The notes under the pieces: generated by a model | Databases searched by the model: none | The model's input: the letters and a program-made list of their open reading frames with translations, nothing else | Told to the model about the DNA's origin: nothing | Origin: an uncultured Oscillibacter sp. | Lineage (GTDB): Bacteria; Bacillota_A; Clostridia; Oscillospirales; Oscillospiraceae | Reading direction: 5' to 3' | NCBI GenBank assembly: GCA_951800675.1 | Contig: CATOKC010000078.1 | Span: forward strand, 1 to 16,295 | DNA length: 16,295 nt | Shown here: piece after piece, positions 8,630 to 15,856 of the stretch | Numbering within the stretch: the first letter of the stretch is position 1 | Layout: the number at the start of each line of letters is the position of its first letter | Translations under genes and position numbers: made by a program

Positions 8630-9733
8630 ATGAGTGTTAAAGAATACGTAGAAAAGGCCCGGAAGGACGGGGCCTCCGACATTCATCTGGTCCGGGGCCT
8701 GACCCCCCGCTACCGGGTGGACGGCGCCATCCGGGAGATGGAGGGCGCGCCCCTGACGTCGGACGACTGTTTGGAGGCCGCCCGGGAGCTGGCGGGGTCT
8801 GAAATCCGCCACGGGGAGGCCGTGGGCGAGCTGGACCTGGCGCTGACCATCGCCGGGGTCCGCTGCCGGGTGAACCTCTTCCGCCAGCAGGAGTCGTGGT
8901 CCACCGCCATCCGGCTTTTGAACGACCACATTCCCGACCTGTACGAGCTGGGCCTTCCCAAGGTGGTCGGCGAATTCCCCGCCTACAGCCAGGGGCTGGT
9001 GCTCATCACCGGCGAGACCGGCTCCGGCAAGTCCACCACCCTGGCGGCGGTGCTGAACCAGATCAACCGGAACGAGGCCAAGCACATCCTCACCCTGGAG
9101 GACCCCATCGAGTACGTCTACACCCCGGAAAAGTGCGTCATCAACCAGCGGGAGATCGGCCGGGACACGGGGAGCTTCGCCACCGGCCTCCGGGCCGCGC
9201 TGCGGGAGGACCCGGACGTGATTTTGGTGGGCGAGATGCGGGACCTGGAGACCATCGAGACGGCGCTGACCGCCGCCGAGACGGGGCACCTGGTTTTCGG
9301 CACCGTTCACACCAACTCCGCCGCCGACTCCATTGACCGCATTGTGGACGTGTTCCCCGCCGAGCGGCAGCAGCAGATCCGCCTCCAGCTCTCCATGTCC
9401 TTAAAAGCCGTTCTCAGCCAGCAGCTTTTGCCCAAGGTGGGCGGGGGCCGGGTGCTGGCCTGTGAGGTGATGAAGACCGACGGGGCCATCCGCAACCTGA
9501 TCCGAGAGGGCAAGACCCCCCAGATCGCAAACTCCATCCAGACCACCGGGGCCCTGGGGAACATCCTGATGGACAAGGCCCTGAACGCCCTGTACGCCGC
9601 CGGGACCATCAGCAAGGAGACCTTCGAGAGCGCCCTGAGAGACCAAACGCAAACGGGAGCCAAAACCACCGGAGCCAAGGTTCCTCCTCCTGTGGATGCC
9701 ATGAAGGCTCCGGGCTTCAAGAGGCCCTTTTAA
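8630..9733 (+). CDS. pilT: PilT type IV pilus retraction ATPase
   Basis: This 367-residue PilT-family ATPase depolymerises the pilus and gives twitching, retraction or DNA uptake. The N-terminal PAS-like region includes the GASDIHL motif. Walker A is GETGSGKST at residues 128-136 and Walker B is DPDVILVGE at 194-202. A His box (TGHLVFGTVHTN) follows. The PilT signature AIRNLIREGK is at 286-295; it is needed for retraction in characterised PilTs. No tetracysteine motif is present, which separates it from PilB. A strong AGAGGAGG lies 7 nt before the ATG. It follows pilB by 15 nt. A repeat-like element follows it instead of an immediate pilC start. Confidence 0.97.
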   Translation: MSVKEYVEKARKDGASDIHLVRGLTPRYRVDGAIREMEGAPLTSDDCLEAARELAGSEIRHGEAVGELDLALTIAGVRCRVNLFRQQESWSTAIRLLNDHIPDLYELGLPKVVGEFPAYSQGLVLITGETGSGKSTTLAAVLNQINRNEAKHILTLEDPIEYVYTPEKCVINQREIGRDTGSFATGLRAALREDPDVILVGEMRDLETIETALTAAETGHLVFGTVHTNSAADSIDRIVDVFPAERQQQIRLQLSMSLKAVLSQQLLPKVGGGRVLACEVMKTDGAIRNLIREGKTPQIANSIQTTGALGNILMDKALNALYAAGTISKETFESALRDQTQTGAKTTGAKVPPPVDAMKAPGFKRPF

Positions 9734-9774
9734 GGCTTCCATAATGCAATACGGTTGTTCAGGGGCAGAGGCTG

Positions 9775-9896
9775 TCTTTGTGGGGCCTGCCCCCCTGGTC
9801 AGGCCATTCCCCTTCAACTAAGTGTCTCATAAGCTGTTTTCCAACTCCCTGCTCTGGGGAGAAATGGCCTGTGCGGGGGCACAGGCCCCACAAAGA
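9775..9896. repeat. 122-bp palindromic intergenic element with 34-nt inverted arms (REPIN/MITE-like)
   Basis: The pilT-pilC gap contains two 34-nt arms in inverted orientation, 9775-9808 and 9863-9896, separated by 54 nt. By hand alignment 29 of 34 positions match. The outer 15 (TCTTTGTGGGGCCTG) and inner 9 (CAGGCCATT) are identical, and the divergence sits between them. Each arm is itself a hairpin: GGCCTG/CAGGCC on the left (9784-9805), and GGCCTGTGC-GGGG-GCACAGGCC on the right (9866-9887). A further hairpin CCCCTG/CAGGGG lies at 9899-9915. No protein is supported. The architecture resembles REP doublets or small non-autonomous elements; copy number elsewhere in the genome is unknown. Confidence 0.6.
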
Positions 9897-9932
9897 ACCC
9901 CCTGCTCCTCAGGGGACCCCATTCAGCATGCT

Positions 9933-9940
9933 AAAGGAGA
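9933..9940 (+). promoter_or_regulatory. pilC ribosome binding site
   Basis: AAAGGAGA lies 7 nt upstream of the ATG at 9948. It decides the pilC start: the in-frame ATG at 9822 would add 42 residues encoded by the palindromic element and has no comparable site. Confidence 0.8.
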
Positions 9941-9947
9941 CCTGCCT

Positions 9948-11156
9948 ATGCCCACCTACAAATACGAGGGCGCTTACGCCAGCGGGGAAAAAGTCTCCGG
10001 CGTGGTGGAGGCCGTCAGCCGCACCGACGCCGTGAACCAGATCCGCCAGAGCTGCGAGATCGTCCTCTCCATCAAGGAGGTCCCCAAGTCCGCCGCCCGG
10101 GACCCCCTGTCCAGGCTCCAGAAAATCAGCGCCAAAAGCCTGTCCCTCACCTGCCAGCAGTTCGCCATCATCTTGAAGGCGGGCCTGCCCCTGGTGCAGA
10201 CGGTGGATTTGGTCGCCGGGCAGTGCCCGGACAAGAACCTCTCCGCCCTCCTCCGGCAGGTGTCCGAGGACGTGTCCAACGGCTGGGCCCTGAGCTACAG
10301 CCTGGAACAGCGGGGGGCCAAGTCCCTGCCCGTCACCTTCCGGGAGACCGTCCGGGCCGGGGAGGAATCCGGCGATTTACAAGCGGCCTTCCAGCGCATG
10401 GCGGACTATTTCGAGCGGATGAACAAGACCCATGAGAGCGTGGTTTCCGCCCTGACCTATCCCATGTTCGTCATTCTGGTGGCGGTGGTGGTGGTGGCGA
10501 TTATCATGCTTTACGCCGTGCCCACCTTTGTGGGGGTGTTCGAGGGCATGAGCATTGACCTGCCCTGGCCCACCAGGGTCCTCATTGCCATGAGCGATTT
10601 CTTCCAGAATTACACCCTGGTTCTAGTGGCTCTCGCCGCCTTGGTGATCTTCGCCGTGCGGCTCTATGGGACCACGGCAAAGGGCGGAATCGCCCTGGCC
10701 AAGATGCAGCTTGGCATGCCCGTTATCGGCAGCGTGGTCCGCATGTCCAACGCCAGCCAGTTTGCCCACACCATGAGCATGCTCCTCACCGCCGGAATGA
10801 CCATCCTGCAAGCCATTGAGGTTTCCGGCAAAACCATGTCCAACCAGTGCATGTCCCAGGAGGTGCTGGGCACCCTCCCCGGCGTGGAGGGCGGGCGGCC
10901 CTTTGGAGAGTGCCTGGAATACACCAAAGAAATTCCGCCCATGCTGGTGCAGATGACCTCGGTGGGCGAGGCCACCGGCTCCATGGAATCCACGCTGAAG
11001 GTGCTGGCAACCTACTACGACAACGAGACGGACCTGAAAACCAAGCGGGCCATCGCCCTGCTGGAGCCGTCCATTATTGTGGTCATGGCCGTGCTGGTGG
11101 TGCTGATTCTGTTCGCAGTCTATCTGCCCATGTTCAGCATGTACGGCAATATGTAA
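9948..11156 (+). CDS. pilC: PilC inner-membrane platform protein of the type IV pilus
   Basis: From the ATG at 9948 this is 402 residues, the usual length for PilC/GspF. The N-terminus MPTYKYEGAYASGEKVSGVVEA is the typical beginning of the family, which supports this start over the longer frame. Two T2SSF domains are visible: about residues 65-190 (LTCQQFAIILKAGLPL start, ETVRAGEESGDL motif) and about 265-390 (NASQFAHTMSMLLTAGMTIL, then MTSVGEATGSM). Membrane helices lie near residues 172-195, 222-241 and 374-396. PilC sits in the cytoplasmic membrane, couples PilB/PilT motion to pilin insertion or removal, and organises the base of the fibre. It lies downstream of the repeat element, so its expression may be uncoupled from pilT. 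Confidence 0.96.
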   Translation: MPTYKYEGAYASGEKVSGVVEAVSRTDAVNQIRQSCEIVLSIKEVPKSAARDPLSRLQKISAKSLSLTCQQFAIILKAGLPLVQTVDLVAGQCPDKNLSALLRQVSEDVSNGWALSYSLEQRGAKSLPVTFRETVRAGEESGDLQAAFQRMADYFERMNKTHESVVSALTYPMFVILVAVVVVAIIMLYAVPTFVGVFEGMSIDLPWPTRVLIAMSDFFQNYTLVLVALAALVIFAVRLYGTTAKGGIALAKMQLGMPVIGSVVRMSNASQFAHTMSMLLTAGMTILQAIEVSGKTMSNQCMSQEVLGTLPGVEGGRPFGECLEYTKEIPPMLVQMTSVGEATGSMESTLKVLATYYDNETDLKTKRAIALLEPSIIVVMAVLVVLILFAVYLPMFSMYGNM

Positions 11157-11166
11157 ACGGTATTCT

Positions 11167-11207
11167 GAGCCCACGCCAACCCGGGCTCTGGGTATAGAAA
11201 CTTCTAT
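11167..11207 (+). promoter_or_regulatory. Palindromic leader of pilA (hairpin plus 14-bp palindrome)
   Basis: The 75-nt pilC-pilA gap holds GAGCCC (11167-11172) pairing with GGGCTC (11183-11188) over a 10-nt loop. Immediately after is the palindrome ATAGAA-AC-TTCTAT (11194-11207), then AAAGAGAGG as the pilA RBS. This could be an operator, an RNA processing/stability hairpin, or both. I see no convincing -35/-10 pair of its own. Confidence 0.35.
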
Positions 11208-11231
11208 GAACTTGAAAGAGAGGTACTTTTT

Positions 11232-11699
11232 ATGGAAAAGTTGAAGGCCAAGCTGAAAAAACAGGGTGGCTTCACCATGGTGGAGCTTCTGATCGTGGTG
11301 GCGATTATCGCCATCCTGGTGGCGGTGTCTATTCCGATGATGAACAACGCCTTGGAGAGCGCCCGCCACGCCGTGGACCAAGCCAATGTCCGTGATGCTA
11401 TTGCCTTGGCCTCCGTTGAGTATGTGACCAATCCTGACGATTTTAAGACTGCACAGAAGTACACTTACTATGTGGATGATAAAAGCCAGGGGTATCTGGT
11501 AAAGGACGGTGAGACTGCGCCCACTGGTGACGAGGCAGCAGAGCCTAAATGCACCTGCAAGAATCACGCTACGGGTGAATTGGAAATTGAGATCACCGCT
11601 CCCACCACTATTACTGATAAAAAGCCCACGATCAAAACAACTTGGGTATATGATGCCGAGAATAAGATAACCACTAAGGGTGACTTGACTACTACTTAA
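11232..11699 (+). CDS. pilA: PilA major type IV pilin
   Basis: This 155-residue prepilin has a Lys-rich 13-residue leader ending at Gly13, followed by FTMVELLIVVAIIAILVAVSI. Cleavage by PilD after Gly13 gives an N-methylated Phe1, with Glu5 (E18) and a near-consensus assembly helix. The mature protein is about 142 residues. Its hydrophilic domain is Thr/Lys/Asp-rich and has only two cysteines, in a CTC motif (C107, C109), so the classical Gram-negative D-region disulfide is not evident. It is the best leader match in the locus and lies between pilC and pilD, so it is taken as the main fibre subunit. The second half of the gene (11401-11700) is about 44% GC by hand count, far below its neighbours. 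Confidence 0.93.
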   Translation: MEKLKAKLKKQGGFTMVELLIVVAIIAILVAVSIPMMNNALESARHAVDQANVRDAIALASVEYVTNPDDFKTAQKYTYYVDDKSQGYLVKDGETAPTGDEAAEPKCTCKNHATGELEIEITAPTTITDKKPTIKTTWVYDAENKITTKGDLTTT

Positions 11700-11711
11700 T
11701 CTCACTTCCAC

Positions 11712-11826
11712 CCCCCGCCCCCTCCGGGTTGGCGCAGGGCGGGGGAATCGGACGCCCGCGTAAGCGGGCGCCCTCCAGAGCCTCCGGGTTTCCCGGGGGT
11801 TGTGGAGGGCGGAAAACCCCTCCGCC
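11712..11826 (+). repeat. Cluster of GC-rich hairpins between pilA and pilD
   Basis: Four tightly packed stem-loops follow the pilA stop. (a) 11712-11720 pairs with 11737-11745, 9 bp. (b) CGCCCGC-GTAA-GCGGGCG at 11753-11770, a 7-bp stem with a GNRA loop. (c) An 8-bp outer stem (11770-11777 with 11803-11810) encloses an 8-bp inner stem (11781-11788 with 11792-11799). (d) GGCGGA/TCCGCC at 11808-11826 competes with the base of (c). CCTCCGGGTT occurs twice (11721, 11781). No T-tract follows, so it is not a simple intrinsic terminator. It may stabilise pilA mRNA or be a palindromic repeat element. The remaining bases to 11971 are GC-rich and hold no supported gene. Confidence 0.5.
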
Positions 11827-11983
11827 GCCGTAAATCTGAACCTGCAATGCTCCCAGGAGACGGCCTCCGCGCCGCCCTGACCTTCCCGCGCCGCCCTACC
11901 TTCCACCCACACCCTCCGGGCCGCGGAGACCGGGACGGCGCGGAGAACGCCCCCTGCGGAGCAATCCCCAAAAAGGAGACTCT

Positions 11984-12760
11984 ATGGAAGAACAGCTCTT
12001 GACGGCCTACCTCTGCTTCTGGCTGGCCATCCTCGGCGCGGTACTGGGCAGCTTCCTGGACTGCGCCGCCTCCCGCTGGGCGGCGGGGGACCCCCACCCC
12101 TTCCGGGGCCGGTCCCGGTGCGGCTCCTGCGGCCATACCCTGGGAGCCCGGGATCTGGTTCCGGTGTTCAGCTTCCTGCTGCGCCGGGGACGGTGCCGGT
12201 ACTGCGGGGCGCGCATCCCCGCCGAGTGCCTGGTTTCCGAGCTGGCGGGGGCGGCGGCGTTTTTGTGCCTGGGGCTGCGTTTCGGCCTCAGCCTGGAGCT
12301 GGGCCAGTGGTTAGCTTTTGCCGCGCTGCTGCTGGCCCTGAGCCTGACGGACTGGGCGGCGCGGATACTTCCCGACAAGCTGCTCCTCCTGCTGGCGGCG
12401 AACCGGGTGGTTTGGTTTTTCGTCCTGGGCCACGGAGTCCGTGAGGTCCTGGAGGCGGCGAAGGCCTTCGCCGTCCCGGCGGCGCTGCTGGCCCTGGTGC
12501 TGATAATGGAGAAGCTGCTGGGCCGGGAGGCCATGGGCGGCGGGGACATCAAGCTGCTGTTCGTGCTGACCCTGTATTTAAGCTGGGCGGAGCTGTTTTT
12601 GACGCTGCTGGCGGGGTGCCTGCTGGGCCTTATCTGGGCGTCGCTGACCGGCGGGAAGGCGAAAACCGCCATGCCCTTCGGACCCTTTCTGGCCCTGGGG
12701 GCGATGCTTACGGTGTGTTGCGGCGGGCCGGTGCTGGAATGGTACTTCGGCCTGTTTTGA
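11984..12760 (+). CDS. pilD: PilD prepilin peptidase / N-methyltransferase
   Basis: This 258-residue membrane aspartyl protease (A24 family) removes leader peptides from the prepilins of this locus and N-methylates the new N-terminus. The N-terminal DiS_P_DiS/methyltransferase domain has the zinc-binding cysteines C46, C49, C71 and C74. The catalytic aspartates are D123 (in SLTDWAARILPD) and D188 (in the GGGDIK motif). Several hydrophobic helices cover residues 5-25 and about 85-258. AAGGAGA precedes the ATG by about 4 nt. It follows the hairpin cluster after pilA and is separated from pilM by only 14 nt. Confidence 0.96.
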   Translation: MEEQLLTAYLCFWLAILGAVLGSFLDCAASRWAAGDPHPFRGRSRCGSCGHTLGARDLVPVFSFLLRRGRCRYCGARIPAECLVSELAGAAAFLCLGLRFGLSLELGQWLAFAALLLALSLTDWAARILPDKLLLLLAANRVVWFFVLGHGVREVLEAAKAFAVPAALLALVLIMEKLLGREAMGGGDIKLLFVLTLYLSWAELFLTLLAGCLLGLIWASLTGGKAKTAMPFGPFLALGAMLTVCCGGPVLEWYFGLF

Positions 12761-12774
12761 GAGGAGAGGAACGT

Positions 12775-13755
12775 ATGGGAAAAACACGGCTGGGCTTTGA
12801 CATCGGCGGCAGCAGCCTGAAAATCGCGGTGCTACGGGGGGCGGAGACCCGCGTCGAGGAGGTTCGCCTGCCGGAGAACATGGTGGACGGGACAGGGGCC
12901 ATTCTCCTGCCCCACGCCTTCGCGCAGTTTTTGAGGCAGACGAAAAAGGACCTGTCCCTCCCCCGGGGCCCGGCGGCCCTGGCGCTGCCCCCCAGCCAGG
13001 TGATCTGCCGGCTGGTGACCATGCCCCGAATGACCACGGAGCAGCTTCTCTTGAACCTGCCCTATGAATTTTCGGACTTTATCCAAGGCGTGGCGGACCA
13101 ATACCACTGTGATTACGCCGTCTGCGCCTCTTCCGAGGAGGACGACGCGGCCCAGGGGGTGCCCATGATGGCCGCCGTGGCAGCCAAGCAAACCCTGGCG
13201 GAGTACGCCCGGATGTTTTCCCAGGCGGGCCTTCGGCTAAAAACGGTTCTGCCCCAGGAGATGGCGCTGATTCAGCTCTGCCAGGCCCGGGGCGCGGGAG
13301 CGGAGGAGTTCTGCTTCGTAGACCTGGGGCACCAGTTCACCCGGATTACGGTGGTCTGGCGGGACCGGGTCCAGGCCACCCGGCAGATCGCCCTGGGCGG
13401 GCGGAACCTGGACATGATCGTGGCGGGGGAGCTGGGCGTGGACCCCTTCCTCTCCAACACCTATAAGGCCACCAATTTCCAGGACGTGCTCACCCTTCCC
13501 GCCGTGGCGGAGGTCTGCGAGCGCGTCGCCGTGGAAATTTTGAAGGTCATCAACTTCTACCAGTTCACTTACCGTTCCAGCAACCTGAGCGGCGTGTACC
13601 TGGTGGGCGGCGGCGCGTCCATGGACCTGCTGCGCCACAGCATCGAAAACACGGTGGGCCTGCCCCTGCTGGACCCGGCGGATCTGCTGCCGGAGGCCGG
13701 GCAATCCGCCTCCGCGGGAATTTTCGCCGCCGGCGCGGCTATGGGAGGGAATTGA
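12775..13755 (+). CDS. pilM: PilM actin-like ATPase of the pilus assembly complex
   Basis: The start at 12775 gives 326 residues and begins MGKTRLGFDIGGSSLKIAVL. A GAGGAGAGG Shine-Dalgarno lies just upstream; an in-frame start at 12616 would lie inside pilD and is rejected. The actin-like fold is marked by phosphate-1 (residues 7-17, GFDIGGSSLKI), phosphate-2 (VDLGHQFTRI around 182-191) and the adenosine motif (GVYLVGGGAS, 273-282). PilM is cytoplasmic, binds the N-terminal tail of PilN, and passes the motor state to the membrane PilN/PilO ring. Its stop is separated from pilN by one base. Confidence 0.93.
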   Translation: MGKTRLGFDIGGSSLKIAVLRGAETRVEEVRLPENMVDGTGAILLPHAFAQFLRQTKKDLSLPRGPAALALPPSQVICRLVTMPRMTTEQLLLNLPYEFSDFIQGVADQYHCDYAVCASSEEDDAAQGVPMMAAVAAKQTLAEYARMFSQAGLRLKTVLPQEMALIQLCQARGAGAEEFCFVDLGHQFTRITVVWRDRVQATRQIALGGRNLDMIVAGELGVDPFLSNTYKATNFQDVLTLPAVAEVCERVAVEILKVINFYQFTYRSSNLSGVYLVGGGASMDLLRHSIENTVGLPLLDPADLLPEAGQSASAGIFAAGAAMGGN

Positions 13756-13756
13756 G

Positions 13757-14335
13757 ATGAGCAAGCGAAACGCGGCCTACCCCGCCAAGCGGTCCATGAA
13801 CCTCTTCTACAAGCCCGACCGCACCACCAAGCCCGCGACCATCGCCCTGTACGTGCTCTTCGTGCTGGTGTGCCTTCTGGGGCTTGGCAAATTCCTGGTT
13901 TACGACCTCTGGGCGGAGACCGCTCAGGCCCAGCGGGCCCTGACGGCGGCGGAGGCACAGCTTCAAGGCGTCCTGCTGGAGCTGACGGACTACAGCGAGG
14001 TGTGGGAGCGCTACAGCCGCTACTCCGCCACGGAGGAGGAGCGGGACCTCATTGACCGCATGGAGGTCCTGGCCCTGCTGGACGAGGCCGTGGGGTCCAC
14101 GGCGTCCATGGACGCGGTTTCCATCGGCGGCGATACGGTTCAGCTCCAGTTCTCCGGCGTAACCCTGGCCCAGACCGCCCGGATTGTCAAGGACCTGGAG
14201 TCCTCCCCCATCGTATCCTATACCATGGTGAACACCGCCGCCACCACCCAGTCGGAGGGCGCTCCGGCGGACGACAGCGCCCCGGTTCAGGCCAACGTGC
14301 TGATTCAGCTGCAAAAGGAGGTGTCCCAGGGATGA
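13757..14335 (+). CDS. pilN: PilN-like pilus assembly protein
   Basis: This 192-residue bitopic protein has a cytoplasmic N-terminal tail, one membrane helix (about residues 28-49) and an extracytoplasmic part beginning with a predicted coiled coil (residues 50-100). The tail contains MNLFYKP (14-20), which matches the conserved INLLP-type peptide by which PilN docks into PilM. The C-terminal domain (about 110-190) has the alternating pattern of the PilN ferredoxin-like fold. GGAGG lies in the pilM tail just before the ATG, and the stop overlaps pilO (ATGA). Overall sequence is divergent, so the call rests on order, topology and this motif. Confidence 0.85.
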   Translation: MSKRNAAYPAKRSMNLFYKPDRTTKPATIALYVLFVLVCLLGLGKFLVYDLWAETAQAQRALTAAEAQLQGVLLELTDYSEVWERYSRYSATEEERDLIDRMEVLALLDEAVGSTASMDAVSIGGDTVQLQFSGVTLAQTARIVKDLESSPIVSYTMVNTAATTQSEGAPADDSAPVQANVLIQLQKEVSQG

Positions 14336-14880
14336 GGAGACAACTGACCACCCGGGAGTGGATGCTCCTGGCCCTGCTCGGCGTCATCCTGCTGGCCAGC
14401 GGCTACATGCTGCTGTTCTACATGCCTATGACGGCGGAGCGGGACCGCTGCCTTGGGGAAGCGGATGCCTGCCGGACGGAAATCGAGGCCGCCCAGCTCC
14501 GCCTGGAGGAAAAGCGCCGGATGGAGCGGGAGCTGGAGGCCCTCTTCTCCTCCGAGACCCCGCCTCTGAGCATCGCCGACTATGACAACCTCCAGCCCGT
14601 CATGTTCGAGCTGAACTCCATCCTGGCCTCTACGGAGGACTATAGCCTCTCCTTCAGCACCGTGGACACCGCTCAGGCCATTGTCCGGCGGAGCATCTCC
14701 ATATCCTTCACCACCGGTGACTACGAGTCCGCCAAGGCGGTGCTCCAGCAGCTTCACGACAGCGCCTTCCGCTGTATGCTGGACAGCGTTAGCATAACCA
14801 CCAACCAGGGGGAACGAGACACCGTGGCCGTCAGCGGAACCATTGTGTTTTTCGAATATCAGGCAAATCCCCAGGCATAA
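14332..14880 (+). CDS. pilO: PilO-like pilus assembly protein
   Basis: This 182-residue protein has one N-terminal membrane helix (about residues 10-31), a coiled coil (about 34-70) and a C-terminal ferredoxin-like domain, the standard PilO topology. PilO pairs with PilN outside the membrane to align the motor. It starts within the pilN stop (ATGA), with AAAGGAGGT 9 nt upstream. It is the last gene of the locus. No pilP or pilQ follows, in keeping with a cell that lacks an outer membrane. Confidence 0.83.
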   Translation: MRRQLTTREWMLLALLGVILLASGYMLLFYMPMTAERDRCLGEADACRTEIEAAQLRLEEKRRMERELEALFSSETPPLSIADYDNLQPVMFELNSILASTEDYSLSFSTVDTAQAIVRRSISISFTTGDYESAKAVLQQLHDSAFRCMLDSVSITTNQGERDTVAVSGTIVFFEYQANPQA

Positions 14881-14887
14881 AAATAGA

Positions 14888-14913
14888 CGGGACACGCCGC
14901 GAGGCGTGTCCCG
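14888..14913. terminator. Bidirectional intrinsic terminator between pilO and the EamA gene
   Basis: A perfect 11-bp stem CGGGACACGCC/GGCGTGTCCCG encloses a GCGA loop, directly between two convergent stop codons. On the - strand it is followed by TCTATTTTTA, a good U-tract. On the + strand the tail GTTGTCGTTT is weaker. It should stop the transporter transcript efficiently and the pilus transcript at least partly. Confidence 0.85.
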
Positions 14914-14922
14914 GTTGTCGTT

Positions 14923-15786
14923 TCAGCCCCGGAGCATCACCAGCGTCCCTCCTGTGAGCAGCGCCAGTCCAAACGCCGCCTTTCGGCTCAGCCTCTCGTG
15001 AAAGACGAGGCGGGAGAAAGCCACTGTTACCAAGATGCTCAGCTTGTCGATGGGTACCACCACGCTGGCGGGCCCATCCCGCAACGCCCGGTAGTAGCAC
15101 AGCCAGGAGGCCCCCGTGGCCAGTCCCGACAGGCAGATCAAGCCCAGCTCCTCCCTGGGAACCGTCCGGAGGGCAGCCCTCTTCCCAGTGATAAAAACCA
15201 TCGCCCAGGCCATAACCAACACCACGCCGGTGCGGATGGCCGTGCCCAGGTTGGAGTCCACGCCGCGGATGCCCAGCTTGCCCAGGATGGCGGTCAGGCT
15301 GGCAAACACAGCGGAGCCCAGGGCATAGGGCAGCCAAAGCCCGGAGCTCTTCCCGGGCTCCTCTCCCGCCTTTTTCTCAATCATCAGATAGGTCCCCGCC
15401 CCAACGCCAACCATGCCCAGGGCTTTGTACACGCTGATGGGCTCTCGCAGGAGGATAAAGGCCAAAAAAATGCTCAATACCGTGCTGCTTTTGTCCACTG
15501 GCGCAACCTTATTTACGTCTCCCAACCGCAACGCCCGGAAATAGCACAGCCAGGAGGCCCCGGTAGCCAGGCCGGAGAGGACCAAAAACAACAGCGTCTT
15601 TCCCCCGACGGCCTCTATGCCGGACTGGGCCCCGGTGAGGAAGACCATTGCCCAGGAAAAGACCAGCACGATGACCGTGCGGATGGCCGTGGCCACGGTA
15701 GAGTCCGTCCGGCGGACGCCGCACTTTGCCAAAATAGCGGTAAGCCCCGCAAAGAATGCGGAAGCAAACGCAAACAGGAGCCACAT
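14923..15786 (-). CDS. EamA/DMT-superfamily membrane transporter
   Basis: This is a 287-residue protein from the ATG at 15786. A longer frame from 15858 is rejected because that codon lies within a TATAAT -10 element. It has about ten hydrophobic helices in two EamA repeats. The halves are unusually alike: both have LTAILxKxGhR, TAIRT and SGLATGASWLCY[F/Y]RALR in register, 149 residues apart. Family members export or import small metabolites such as amino acids, sugars or drugs; the substrate here cannot be told. It is convergent to the pilus locus and divergent from the tRNA, so it is a separate unit. Confidence 0.9.
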   Translation of the reverse strand: MWLLFAFASAFFAGLTAILAKCGVRRTDSTVATAIRTVIVLVFSWAMVFLTGAQSGIEAVGGKTLLFLVLSGLATGASWLCYFRALRLGDVNKVAPVDKSSTVLSIFLAFILLREPISVYKALGMVGVGAGTYLMIEKKAGEEPGKSSGLWLPYALGSAVFASLTAILGKLGIRGVDSNLGTAIRTGVVLVMAWAMVFITGKRAALRTVPREELGLICLSGLATGASWLCYYRALRDGPASVVVPIDKLSILVTVAFSRLVFHERLSRKAAFGLALLTGGTLVMLRG

Positions 15787-15856
15787 GTAATCATCTTCTT
15801 TTAGAGAATTTGGAAATCGTCCCGCCGCTTTCGCGGCCAGCCCGTCTTTCGAGGTC

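Noticed and set aside
6791..9310. 839-codon open frame on the - strand across pilB and pilT
   Set aside because: It lies antisense to two clearly conserved ATPases. Its His/Gly/Val/Asp-rich translation is the typical shadow of GC-rich codon use.
9822..9947. Earlier ATG for pilC at 9822
   Set aside because: The extra residues come from the palindromic element, lack PilC similarity and lack an RBS; 9948 has both.
10623..11912. 429-codon - strand frame covering the pilC end, pilA and the hairpin region
   Set aside because: It is antisense to the PilC and PilA motifs and runs through the palindromic intergenic region; nothing in it looks like a protein family.
11802..12002. 66-codon + strand frame before pilD
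   Set aside because: It overlaps the hairpin cluster and the pilD start, has no RBS and gives a Pro/Arg-rich translation.
12616..12774. Earlier ATG for pilM at 12616
   Set aside because: It would lie deep inside pilD in another frame; the start at 12775 gives the standard PilM N-terminus and has a strong RBS.
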